From the NCBI GenBank assembly GCA_964523295.1, contig CAZGAH010000033.1, positions 1 through 45,510 on the forward strand: a DNA stretch of 45,510 nucleotides, read 5' to 3'. The notes below the pieces were generated by a model that was not told where the DNA came from, ran no database searches, and saw only the letters and a program-made list of their open reading frames with translations. Both the position numbers and the translations under genes were made by a program. This DNA is from CAZGAH01 sp964523295 (lineage in GTDB: Bacteria; Desulfobacterota; Desulfovibrionia; Desulfovibrionales; Desulfovibrionaceae). Numbering within the stretch: position 1 is the stretch's first letter; each line of letters opens with the position of its first letter. Shown in pieces: positions 8,903-17,114 of the stretch.

Positions 8903-10552
8903 ATGATATTCTCAATTTTAAAGAAAATCCGGACAATACGGTATTTGCTCGCATTGTTGACCCAAAAAAATACCGTCCTCCTACGCTTGCAGCGCTCAAA
9001 TGCCATCAAGGACAAGCGGATAGATCAATTAAAAAAAAGAATAGCGGATCAGCTTACAGTAATTAAACGTTTACAGCAAAATAAATCGGACCAGCAAACA
9101 ACAATAATCCACCTGAGACGCCACCTCACCCGAAAAGCAAATGGAATTTCAGAGCTGAAACGTTCTTTACTTATCAGTCGAGACACAATAGCAACTTTAC
9201 GAAACAGTATAAAAGCCAAAATCAATGTCATAACGTCGCTCAAGCAAAAAATCGCCCTCAAAGAAAAAACCATCCAGTCGCTCAGAGAGCACGTAAAGAA
9301 TAAAAGCGATGTCCTCACGGACAAAGTCCACGAGATCGACGCCCTGCAGAACGAGGTCATTCGTTCTGAATGCCTGCGATGTAAAGACCATCTCGTGCGC
9401 CACTCTAATCGCTATGATGTAGCCCTGATCTGTGGGCATTACCCGCGCGGGATCGCGGCGTATGGAGGACAATTCCTTCGGACCCGGGCCGAGGCATACG
9501 CGCGCAGGGGCCTTTCGGTTCTCGTCTGCGAGGTTTCTCCCGGAAATACACCTCTATCCCTTGAAGGAAACGAGAGACTCGGATGCCTGCGTCTCTCCCC
9601 TCTGGTTTTTGAACGAAGCATCTCATCCCTTACGCGACGCTGTACCGCTTTTGCCGTCCACGAGGTTGCGCCGCATGTCCTCGAAATACTGCTGGACACC
9701 ATCCCGGATGAACGCCTGCTTCTCTGGATGCACGGGACGTTTATTCGTGATTATCGAAGGCTCCATTTCAACTATACGTCAGAAGAGCTTGAACTGCGCA
9801 GGCCACACTTGGATGCATTTTTTCAGAAAAAGAAATCGCTCGCACAACTTTTTTTGCCAAACCCTCAAATACAAAAAATTTTTGTCTCAAATTTTATAAA
9901 ACGCATTGCCAGCATTGACTGTAATTCTGATATTAAAAATTTTCATATAATTCCAAATTACATTCATGAAGGATTTTACCGATTTAACCCAAAAGACTCC
10001 GACAGTGCCCGGAATATCCTGATGATCCGCTCCTTCAAAAGGCGGAGCTACGCAACCGACATTGCCATGGAGGCCATTCAGCAACTCTCCGGCCGCTCCG
10101 GTTTCGGGCGCGTGCGGTTTACCATACGGGGAACGGGTGCCCTGTTCGAAAAGGAGGTCGAGCGAGTCCGGCATCTGCCCAATGTCGACGTGGCGCAGGC
10201 GCATCTGAACCCGCATGAAATGCGCGCGCTGCATCTGCGTCACGGTGTTTTCCTGGCTCCCAGCCGTTTCGATTCCCACGGCGTGAGCGCCTGCGAGGCT
10301 ATGGCGAGCGGACTGGTGCCTGTCAGCTGTCGGGTTGCGGCCATTCCCGAGTTCATCGACGAGTCTTGCGGAATCCTCGTGCCCCCGGACTCGCCCGGGC
10401 ATTTTGCCGAGGCCATCTGGCGCTTGCAGGAGCAACCGGAGCAGGTGGAAGTTCTGTCCCGCATGGCCGCTACGCGCGTACGACAACAGTGCGGCTTCGA
10501 CAACACCATTTTCCGCGAACTGCAGCTGTTGCGCCTGAGCCTGTCGCCATGA
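8903..10552 (+). CDS. Glycosyltransferase family 4 with an N-terminal coiled coil
   Basis: The protein has 549 residues. Residues 1 to about 165 are a lysine- and arginine-rich coiled coil of uncommon length. About 170-545 is a GT-B fold: a Rossmann start (DVALICGHYPRGIAAYGGQF), the central PNYIHEGFY segment, and a C-terminal nucleotide-sugar region with the E-x7-E equivalent in FDSHGVSACEAMASGLVPVS. No signal peptide is evident. The DNA of the coiled coil (8900-9330) and of 9830-9980 is clearly AT-rich with A and T runs, while the C-terminal half has the local GC-rich composition. The gene therefore looks mosaic. No Shine-Dalgarno sequence precedes the ATG at 8903, so translation probably depends on coupling from upstream. 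Its stop overlaps the next gene's start as ATGA (10549-10552). The sugar specificity is unknown. Confidence 0.87.
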   Translation: MIFSILKKIRTIRYLLALLTQKNTVLLRLQRSNAIKDKRIDQLKKRIADQLTVIKRLQQNKSDQQTTIIHLRRHLTRKANGISELKRSLLISRDTIATLRNSIKAKINVITSLKQKIALKEKTIQSLREHVKNKSDVLTDKVHEIDALQNEVIRSECLRCKDHLVRHSNRYDVALICGHYPRGIAAYGGQFLRTRAEAYARRGLSVLVCEVSPGNTPLSLEGNERLGCLRLSPLVFERSISSLTRRCTAFAVHEVAPHVLEILLDTIPDERLLLWMHGTFIRDYRRLHFNYTSEELELRRPHLDAFFQKKKSLAQLFLPNPQIQKIFVSNFIKRIASIDCNSDIKNFHIIPNYIHEGFYRFNPKDSDSARNILMIRSFKRRSYATDIAMEAIQQLSGRSGFGRVRFTIRGTGALFEKEVERVRHLPNVDVAQAHLNPHEMRALHLRHGVFLAPSRFDSHGVSACEAMASGLVPVSCRVAAIPEFIDESCGILVPPDSPGHFAEAIWRLQEQPEQVEVLSRMAATRVRQQCGFDNTIFRELQLLRLSLSP

Positions 10553-12354
10553 CGGATCGCCCGACCCTTCTCCTGTTCGACAACGCGCTGCCGCTCGCGG
10601 TGAACCTGCTCGCCGGCCCGGGACTCGTCCAGGTCCTGTGTACGTCGACTACGCTGGAATGCATGGCAGCAGATACGACCCGTTCCATACCGATCCCCGA
10701 CGCGTCGTGCCCGATCGTTCATGAAACGCATGAAGGCGCGCAGGCCTGGGCGGACGTTGCCCTGCGTCTGGTGGAGCTGTACGGACCCGACGCAGTCATG
10801 GTCGTGCGTTTCAACCACCCCCTCGTCGGGCTTGGCCTTGTGGTCCGGCATGTCGTTTCCATGGACTACGTCCTGTGCTGCCTGCCCGATTGTCTGGCCG
10901 CCACGCCCGAGGTCTACGCTGTCGCTGGCTCTGCGCTGGGCCTTATTGTTGACAACGAAGCACAGAAACAGCATTTTTTCGACACGCACCTCGGGCCGGT
11001 CCCGGCCATTGTCTTTCCGGATGATCTTTTTTCCGCCGTAGCCGTGTTGCGCGCCCGCCCCGTCCTCTGCAACCGGCCCGTCCCCGCGGTGCAGACCGAC
11101 CCGCACGATTTTCCACGCGACAGGATAAGAATACTCCTGGTTTCCTATTTTGCCGGGCCATCCCCAACGGTCGGGGCGATGCGCGTAAATTATTGGTTCG
11201 ACGAACTCGACGCCATCAGTAAAGGACAAACCGACACCCATCTGGCGACAGCAATACGGCCCGTTGCTCCCGATCCTCGCGTCCATTACATCCCGGACAC
11301 GAGCAATCTCGACCTGTGCCTTGCAAGCGGCTGGAGCGAAAAAGCCATAGCGCAGTGTACCCGCACCGAAAGGGAGCGTAGGCGATACGTCAATACGCTC
11401 TCGTATTATTGGCGATTGTCTTTAGAGCTGTATTTCGGGAATATGGATACCCATTTTGATTGCATCATTATTTCCGGAAATCCATTTGTCTGTTTCGATT
11501 TTGCCGCCTTTGCCAAACGGCGTTGGAACTCCACGATCATCCTCGACTACCGGGACCCGTTCGCCAACAATCCGCTCATGCGCTACAACGACCAGACTCG
11601 GGAAACGCTCCGGCACATCGAGCGGGGCTATGCCTTTCAGGCAGATTGCCTCACAACGGTCAACCCGGCCTGCATACCCTTGATCGAGCTGTCAGGACAT
11701 GTCGAAACGCACGTAATCCCCAATGGCTTCGACGAGCGAACGATAGCCGGCATGGCCCGGGAAATCCCTCCATTACGCCCGCTGTCCTTCGTCTATTGCG
11801 GGAAAATCTACGCGCACGGGGACCTGACCCCCCTTCTCGACGCAGCAGAGGCCCTGGACGTGCGGATTACCCATCTGGGATCCTCTGTCGGCCTGAGCGA
11901 ACGCTGCCGTTCGTCGCCGGCCCTGATCCGTCTCGGGGCACAAACGCACGCGGAGACGCTGGCCGTCCTGGCCACTGCGCGTTGCGGCATTGTCTATGTC
12001 TCCGAATTTTTATTCGAGACGCCGGTCAAGGTGTATGATTATCTCGGCATGGGCTGCGACATTCTGGTGCTGGCGCCGGGGTATACCCCGGCTGGCCCGC
12101 TGTGGGACCTGCTCCGCGATGTTGCGAACGTCTTCTGGGTCAAAAACGAGCGCCAGGAGATCGCTCATTTTCTCCAGACGTATGCCCCAGGCTCATTACA
12201 ACGGACAAATCTCGACCGCTTCTCTCGACGCAGATCAACGCAACGTCTGCTCGACATCATCCTGTCGCGCACGGGCAGCCCGCGGCGAGGGGAACGGCCT
12301 GGCACCCTGACCGAGAAGCCGGGCCCTGGCGAAAGGACGAAAATCGTCCCTTGA
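10549..12354 (+). CDS. Glycosyltransferase, GT4-like (GT-B fold)
   Basis: The protein has 601 residues from the ATG at 10549, chosen because it forms an ATGA overlap with the upstream stop; the open frame extends further upstream but there only shadows the previous gene. An N-terminal region of about 190 residues (MTDRPTLLLFDNALPLAVNL) is not recognised. A GT-B enzyme follows: start RIRILLVSYFAGPSPTVGAM near 205, interdomain HVIPNGFDE, then FVYCGKIYAHGDLTPLLDA and a terminal catalytic segment FETPVKVYDYLGMGCDIL with E-x7-type spacing. It closes the run of three coupled glycosyltransferases. The 124 bases after it hold only a 14-codon frame (MNQQERKKNASLTV, 12375-12419) and the vgrG ribosome-binding site. 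Substrate cannot be inferred. Confidence 0.82.
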   Translation: MTDRPTLLLFDNALPLAVNLLAGPGLVQVLCTSTTLECMAADTTRSIPIPDASCPIVHETHEGAQAWADVALRLVELYGPDAVMVVRFNHPLVGLGLVVRHVVSMDYVLCCLPDCLAATPEVYAVAGSALGLIVDNEAQKQHFFDTHLGPVPAIVFPDDLFSAVAVLRARPVLCNRPVPAVQTDPHDFPRDRIRILLVSYFAGPSPTVGAMRVNYWFDELDAISKGQTDTHLATAIRPVAPDPRVHYIPDTSNLDLCLASGWSEKAIAQCTRTERERRRYVNTLSYYWRLSLELYFGNMDTHFDCIIISGNPFVCFDFAAFAKRRWNSTIILDYRDPFANNPLMRYNDQTRETLRHIERGYAFQADCLTTVNPACIPLIELSGHVETHVIPNGFDERTIAGMAREIPPLRPLSFVYCGKIYAHGDLTPLLDAAEALDVRITHLGSSVGLSERCRSSPALIRLGAQTHAETLAVLATARCGIVYVSEFLFETPVKVYDYLGMGCDILVLAPGYTPAGPLWDLLRDVANVFWVKNERQEIAHFLQTYAPGSLQRTNLDRFSRRRSTQRLLDIILSRTGSPRRGERPGTLTEKPGPGERTKIVP

Positions 12355-12478
12355 TCACAGCAGCCCGTTACGGTATGAATCAGCAGGAGAGGAAAAAGAA
12401 TGCATCGCTGACAGTATAAGCATGAACCGTGCGCCGGCGGAGGCCCTCGGGCGCGTATCTTACAGGGAGGGACAGATT

Positions 12479-14755
12479 ATGCCAGGAACGGACAAGCAAA
12501 AATTCTCCTTCGAGGTTGCCTCCCTGCCCAAGGATACCTTCCAGGTAGTCCGCTTTTCCGGCGTCGAGGGGCTGTCCCGGAATTACCGTTTCGAAATTCT
12601 CCTGTACGCATCGGATCCCTCCATCGATTTCGGCGTAGTGCTCTCGCATCCGGCCACCTTCACGATTTACAGCGACCAGGGGCCGCTGCCCTTTCACGGC
12701 GTACTCTGTGAGTTCGAGCAGGCGCAGCAGGCCCTGGACTACGTGCTCTACCGGGCCGTGCTCGTCCCCCGCTTCTGGTGGCTGACGCAAACGCGGCACA
12801 ACCAGATTTTTCTCGATAAGACCATTGCCGACTTTTTCAACGACGTGCTGCTGGACTCCGGTTTTCAGCAGGGCATGGACTTTGAACTCAGGTTGCAGCA
12901 CAGTTACCCGTCGCGCGAGTATGTCTGCCAATACAACGAGACCAGCTTCGATTTTCTCTCCCGCTGGATGGAACGCGACGGACTGTATTACTATTTCGAG
13001 CAGGACGATACGCAGGAAAAGGCCATCTTCACCGATACGGCAATCGCCCACGTGCCCCTGCCACAGGCCGGCAAACTCGACTACTCGCCGCCGTCGGGAC
13101 TGGACGAGCCCTATTCCGACGAGGTCGTCAAAACCTTCATCCTGCGCCAGAAGCGTTTGCCCAGACAGATCATCCTCAAGGATTACAACTACCGCACGCC
13201 GAGCCTGGAATTGAAGGGCGAGGCCGAGGTCAGCCCTATCGGACAGGGCACGGTATATATCTACGGCCTGCACTTCCTGACCCCGGAAGAAGGCGAAACG
13301 CTGGCAAAAATCCGCGCCCAGGAGCTGCTCAGCCAGGAAAAGCTCTTCGTAGCGACCAGCGGCATCCCCTATCTCAAATCCGGCTACGTTTTCGAGCTGC
13401 AGCGGCACTACCGGCAGGATTTCAACACAAAGTTCCTCATCACCGAGGTCACGCACGAGGGCAGCCAGGAGTCCTATCTCACGGCCGGGCTGGGGCTGAA
13501 GATCTCGGAGCTGCAAGACCAGCTCTACTATCATAACACCTTTGTCTGCATTCCGGCCACAACGCAGTTCCGCCATCCGCAGAGCACGCCCCTGTCCCGC
13601 TTCAACGGCACGCTCAGTGGCAAGATCGACGCCGCCGGAAGCGGCGATTACGCCGAACTCGACAAGCAGGGCCGCTACAAGGTCGTCATGCCCTTTGATC
13701 TGTCCGGACGAAAAGATGGCAAGGCCTCCTGCTGGCTGCGCATGGCCCAACCCTACGCCGGCGCGGACCACGGCATGCACTTCCCGCTGCACAAGGGCGT
13801 CGAGGTGCTCATTTCATTCATCGAAGGCGATCCGGACCGGCCGGTTATTGCCGGCGCACTGCCCAACCCCGAACATCCCAGCCTGGTGACCGACGCCAAC
13901 CAGACCATGAGCCAGATCACCACGAGCGGGCAGAATAAAATCCACATCGAGGACCAGGAGGGGTCGCAGCGAATACTGCTCCAATCCCCGTCAGCCAACA
14001 GCTTCGTACGCATCGGCGCACACAATGACCCCGACGACGACGAAGGCGGAGGAGAAGGTGGCGAGGGCGGCGAAGGTGGTGAAGGTGGTGACGACGAGAT
14101 GCTCGGCATCAAGTTGTACACGGACCAGGGACTGGAAATCACCGCGCGGATGAAGACAGAAATACTCCTGGGCGAATCGACCGAGATGGTCGGGGGCGCG
14201 TCCAACGACGTAGTGGCCGGCCTGACCACCAAGGTCCATTTGTTGGGAATGCAGGAATACATCATGGGCCTGGCCATCGACTGCATGATCGGCGGCAAGA
14301 TCGAGATCGAGCTGCCGCACAAGGAGGAGATTTCGCCCGAGGTGGTCGAACTCAAAGGAGAGCTCAACAAACTACACGGCGAGATCGTCGAAATGCAGGG
14401 GCAGCACAACGTGCTCTCCGGCGACGTCAGCAAGCTGGCCGGGGCCACAAGCGAGCTGGCGGGCACGGCCAACAAAATGCGCGGTCAGGTCTCCAAACTG
14501 GCGGGTATGACGAGCAATCTGGCCGGCGACGTGAGCACGATGGCCGGCGAAGTCAATGACCTCACCGGCGGCAAGACCGCACTGCTGGGAACCTATACCA
14601 AGATTGCCGGCGAAATGATGAAAACAATAGGCTCGGAAACAGCGGCCCTGGGCTCCTCGCTCAAGGCAGTCGGCGAGCAGACCAAGACCATCGGCGAACA
14701 GACCGAGGTGGGCGGAGAGCTGACCTCGGTCGCGGGTTTGAGCATTTTCATGTAA
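12479..14755 (+). CDS. vgrG: Type VI secretion spike protein VgrG (first copy)
   Basis: This is a 758-residue trimeric spike that sits on the Hcp tube and carries effectors. Residues 1 to about 370 form the gp27-like hub (FQVVRFSGVEGLS, FLSRWMERDGLYYYFEQ). About 380-470 is the gp5 OB-fold with the family signature WLRMAQPYAG and GDPDRP (450-455). A conserved stretch ending in FVRIG follows, then a Gly/Glu/Asp-rich linker (about 517-540), a second conserved block, and a tail of 19 heptads (623-755) ending SIFM. No C-terminal enzymatic domain is fused. I chose the ATG at 12479 over the one 19 codons upstream because AGGGAGGGA lies 7 bases before it and it aligns with the paralogue's start. No tss core genes are present, so this is an orphan vgrG island. 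Confidence 0.95.
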   Translation: MPGTDKQKFSFEVASLPKDTFQVVRFSGVEGLSRNYRFEILLYASDPSIDFGVVLSHPATFTIYSDQGPLPFHGVLCEFEQAQQALDYVLYRAVLVPRFWWLTQTRHNQIFLDKTIADFFNDVLLDSGFQQGMDFELRLQHSYPSREYVCQYNETSFDFLSRWMERDGLYYYFEQDDTQEKAIFTDTAIAHVPLPQAGKLDYSPPSGLDEPYSDEVVKTFILRQKRLPRQIILKDYNYRTPSLELKGEAEVSPIGQGTVYIYGLHFLTPEEGETLAKIRAQELLSQEKLFVATSGIPYLKSGYVFELQRHYRQDFNTKFLITEVTHEGSQESYLTAGLGLKISELQDQLYYHNTFVCIPATTQFRHPQSTPLSRFNGTLSGKIDAAGSGDYAELDKQGRYKVVMPFDLSGRKDGKASCWLRMAQPYAGADHGMHFPLHKGVEVLISFIEGDPDRPVIAGALPNPEHPSLVTDANQTMSQITTSGQNKIHIEDQEGSQRILLQSPSANSFVRIGAHNDPDDDEGGGEGGEGGEGGEGGDDEMLGIKLYTDQGLEITARMKTEILLGESTEMVGGASNDVVAGLTTKVHLLGMQEYIMGLAIDCMIGGKIEIELPHKEEISPEVVELKGELNKLHGEIVEMQGQHNVLSGDVSKLAGATSELAGTANKMRGQVSKLAGMTSNLAGDVSTMAGEVNDLTGGKTALLGTYTKIAGEMMKTIGSETAALGSSLKAVGEQTKTIGEQTEVGGELTSVAGLSIFM
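14345..14743 (+). repeat. Protein-level heptad repeats in the first VgrG tail (19 units)
   Basis: Codons 623-755 read as 19 uninterrupted 7-residue units of the form x-x-h-x-G-x-x with glycine in every unit, for example SKLAGAT, SELAGTA, NKMRGQV, SKLAGMT and SNLAGDV. The repeat is in the protein and the DNA units have diverged. By analogy with the gp5/VgrG needle it should form a trimeric beta-helix, although the T4 gp5 needle uses octapeptides. Confidence 0.85.
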
Positions 14756-14786
14756 CCAATCTGATTCAACGCGCAGGGAGAATACT

Positions 14787-17108
14787 ATGGGGGGGGTCGA
14801 CAAGCCCAAATTCGCCTTCACGGTGGCGACGCTTCCGGAGAACGCCTTTCAGGTGGTACGCTTTTCCGGCACTGAAGGGATTTCCGAGTGCTATACTTTC
14901 GAATTGCTGCTGTACGCCAGCGATCCGAATATCGATTTCGATGCCGTGCTCTCGAAGCCGGCGACCTTCACCATCTTCAGCGAGCAGGGCGACCTCCCGT
15001 TTCACGGCATTCTCAACGAATTCGAGCAGCTCCAGGAGGCCATGGACTACGTGCTCTACCGGGCCGTGCTCGTGCCACGGCTGTGGTGGCTGTCTCAGAC
15101 GCAGCACAACCAGATTTTTCTCGACAAGCCGCTCCCCGGCTTCTTCAGCGAAGTGCTCAAGGACGGCGGCTTGCACTCGGGCGTTGATTACGACCTCAAG
15201 CTACGCGCCAGTTATCCCGAGTGGGAATATGTCTGCCAGTACAACGAAACCCATTATGACTTTCTTTCGCGCTGGATGGAGCGAGACGGTCTCTATTTCT
15301 ATTTCGAGCAGGGGAGCGACAAGGAAAAGGTCGTCATCACGGACACGGCCATAGCCCATGTGGATTTCCCCGGTGGCAGCAAGCTCCGCTACGTCCCCCC
15401 CTCCGGGCTGGACGGGCTGCATGTCCAGGAGGTGGTCAAGTCCTTTACCCTGCGCCAGAAAAGGCTGCCGAAATCCGTACTCGTCAAGGACTACAACTAC
15501 CAAAGCCCCAGTCTTGACATCGAAGGCGAAGCCAGCGTCAAGCCGGCCGGGTTGGGCACGTTCTATCTCTACGGCCTGCATTGCCGATCCGCCGCCGAGG
15601 CGAAGAACCTGGCCAAGATCCGGGCCGAGGGGCTGCTTTGTCGGGAAAAGCGCTATCAGGGCGTCAGCGGCATCCCCTGGATCAAATCCGGCTATCTTTT
15701 CGAACTCGAACGCCACTACCGACAGGATTTCAATCAAAAATACCTGGTCGTTTCCGTGGAGCACGAAGGCAGCCAGGAGGCCTATCTCACGGCCGGGCTC
15801 GGCCTGACGCTCCCCGACGCCCGGGACCAGCTGTACTACCACAACCGTTTTGTGGCCATTCCGTCCGGAGTCCAGTTCCGGCACGAATGCCGCACCGCAC
15901 GCCCGCGGTTCTTCGGCGCGCTCAGCGCCCGCGTTGACGGGGCCGGGAGCGGCGAGTACGCCGAGCTGGACGATCAGGGCCGTTACAAGGTCATCATGCC
16001 CTTTGATCGCTCCGGGCGCAAAGCCGGCAAGGCCTCCTGCTGGCTGCGCATGACCCAGCCCTACGGCGGCTCGAACCACGGCCTGCATTTCCCCCTGCAC
16101 AAGGGCACGGAAGTGCTGGTTACCTTCATCGACGGCGATCCCGACAGGCCGATCATTGCCGGCGCCCTGCCCAATCCGGAGACCCCCAGCCTGGTGACCA
16201 GCAGCAACCCGAGCATGAGCCAGCTCACCACCGCCGGTCAGAACAAAATCCATATCGAGGATCAGACCGGATTGCAGCGCATTCTCCTGCACTCGCCCAC
16301 GGCCAACTCCTTCATGCGCATCGGCGCCCCGAACGATCCGCCGACCAATCTCTCCGCCGGCTCCGGCAGCAGTTCAGGGGGCTCCGGCAGCTCAGGCGGC
16401 TCAGGCAGCAGCTCAGGCGGCTCAGGCAGCGGGTCGGGCGACGACTCGGGCAGCGGCGGCATTACGCTGTATACCGACGACAGCCTCAGCGTCACCGCAC
16501 AGATGAGCACCTCGGTCATTCTGGGTGAATCCAACGCCGTGGTCGGCGGCGAGTGCAGCCAGATTGTGGGCGGGCTGACCACCTACGTATACGCCGGCGC
16601 GTTGCAGAACTATGTCCTGGGACTGAACCTCAACTGCACGCTCAGCAAGGACGTGACTATTTCTCTCCCCAGCAAGGACGAGATATCGCCCGAAGTCCTC
16701 AAACTCCAGGGCGCAGTCGAAAAGTTGAACGGGGAAGTTACGGAACTGCACGGCCAGCACAACGTCCTTTCCGGCGATGTGAGCAAACTGTCCGGCGCCA
16801 CGAGCAAACTGGCTGGGTCCACAAGCAAGCTTAGCGGCCAGGTGTCCAGGTTGGCTGGCTATACGAGCAGTCTGGCCGGCGACGTGAGCACCATGGCTGG
16901 CAATGTCAACGATGTCACGGGCGGAAAGACGGCAATTCTCGGCACATACTCGAAAATTGCCGGCGAAATGACCAAGACCGTCGCAGAAGAAACAGTGGCC
17001 CTGGGTTCGTCGATCAGGGCTATCGGCGAGAACACCGCGACCATCGGGGAACAGACTGAAGTTGCCGGCGAGCTGACCTCCATCGGCGGCCTGAGCATCT
17101 TCATGTAG
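14787..17108 (+). CDS. vgrG: Type VI secretion spike protein VgrG (second copy)
   Basis: This is a 773-residue paralogue of the preceding gene with the same domain order: gp27-like hub (FQVVRFSGTEGIS, FLSRWMERDGLYFYFEQ), OB-fold (WLRMTQPYGG, GDPDRP), FMRIG block, low-complexity linker, conserved block, then 19 heptads (638-770) and the identical last four residues SIFM. The linker differs completely: Ser/Gly-rich (about 525-557) instead of Gly/Glu-rich. The gene starts 31 bases after the first copy with AGGGAGA 6 bases before the ATG. The start codon merges into a run of eight G (14789-14796), so a length change would shift the frame at codon 2-3. Two adjacent VgrGs could form mixed trimers or two spikes with different cargo. 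No toxin domain is fused. Confidence 0.95.
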   Translation: MGGVDKPKFAFTVATLPENAFQVVRFSGTEGISECYTFELLLYASDPNIDFDAVLSKPATFTIFSEQGDLPFHGILNEFEQLQEAMDYVLYRAVLVPRLWWLSQTQHNQIFLDKPLPGFFSEVLKDGGLHSGVDYDLKLRASYPEWEYVCQYNETHYDFLSRWMERDGLYFYFEQGSDKEKVVITDTAIAHVDFPGGSKLRYVPPSGLDGLHVQEVVKSFTLRQKRLPKSVLVKDYNYQSPSLDIEGEASVKPAGLGTFYLYGLHCRSAAEAKNLAKIRAEGLLCREKRYQGVSGIPWIKSGYLFELERHYRQDFNQKYLVVSVEHEGSQEAYLTAGLGLTLPDARDQLYYHNRFVAIPSGVQFRHECRTARPRFFGALSARVDGAGSGEYAELDDQGRYKVIMPFDRSGRKAGKASCWLRMTQPYGGSNHGLHFPLHKGTEVLVTFIDGDPDRPIIAGALPNPETPSLVTSSNPSMSQLTTAGQNKIHIEDQTGLQRILLHSPTANSFMRIGAPNDPPTNLSAGSGSSSGGSGSSGGSGSSSGGSGSGSGDDSGSGGITLYTDDSLSVTAQMSTSVILGESNAVVGGECSQIVGGLTTYVYAGALQNYVLGLNLNCTLSKDVTISLPSKDEISPEVLKLQGAVEKLNGEVTELHGQHNVLSGDVSKLSGATSKLAGSTSKLSGQVSRLAGYTSSLAGDVSTMAGNVNDVTGGKTAILGTYSKIAGEMTKTVAEETVALGSSIRAIGENTATIGEQTEVAGELTSIGGLSIFM
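14789..14796 (+). repeat. G8 tract overlapping the second vgrG start codon
   Basis: Eight G residues begin with the last base of the ATG and cover codons 2, 3 and the first base of codon 4. The equivalent position in the first vgrG is not homopolymeric. Any indel would abolish translation from this ATG. Confidence 0.7.
16698..17096 (+). repeat. Protein-level heptad repeats in the second VgrG tail (19 units)
   Basis: Codons 638-770 form 19 contiguous heptads in the same register as the first copy, such as SKLSGAT, SKLAGST, SKLSGQV and SRLAGYT. Glycine is present in 18; the exception is TKTVAEE. Unit number and order are conserved between paralogues, so the length of the tail appears to be under selection. 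Confidence 0.85.
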
Positions 17109-17114
17109 GGCAGT

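Noticed and set aside
12380..13792. A 470-codon minus-strand frame opposite the first vgrG
   Set aside because: Shadow frame; VgrG domains are certain on the plus strand, and the opposite strand of the second vgrG gives the same kind of artefact.
16360..16458. Short tandem DNA repeats of GGCTCAGGCAGC type, possibly a minisatellite or CRISPR-like array
   Set aside because: In frame and encoding a Ser/Gly linker of VgrG; no spacers or palindromic repeats.
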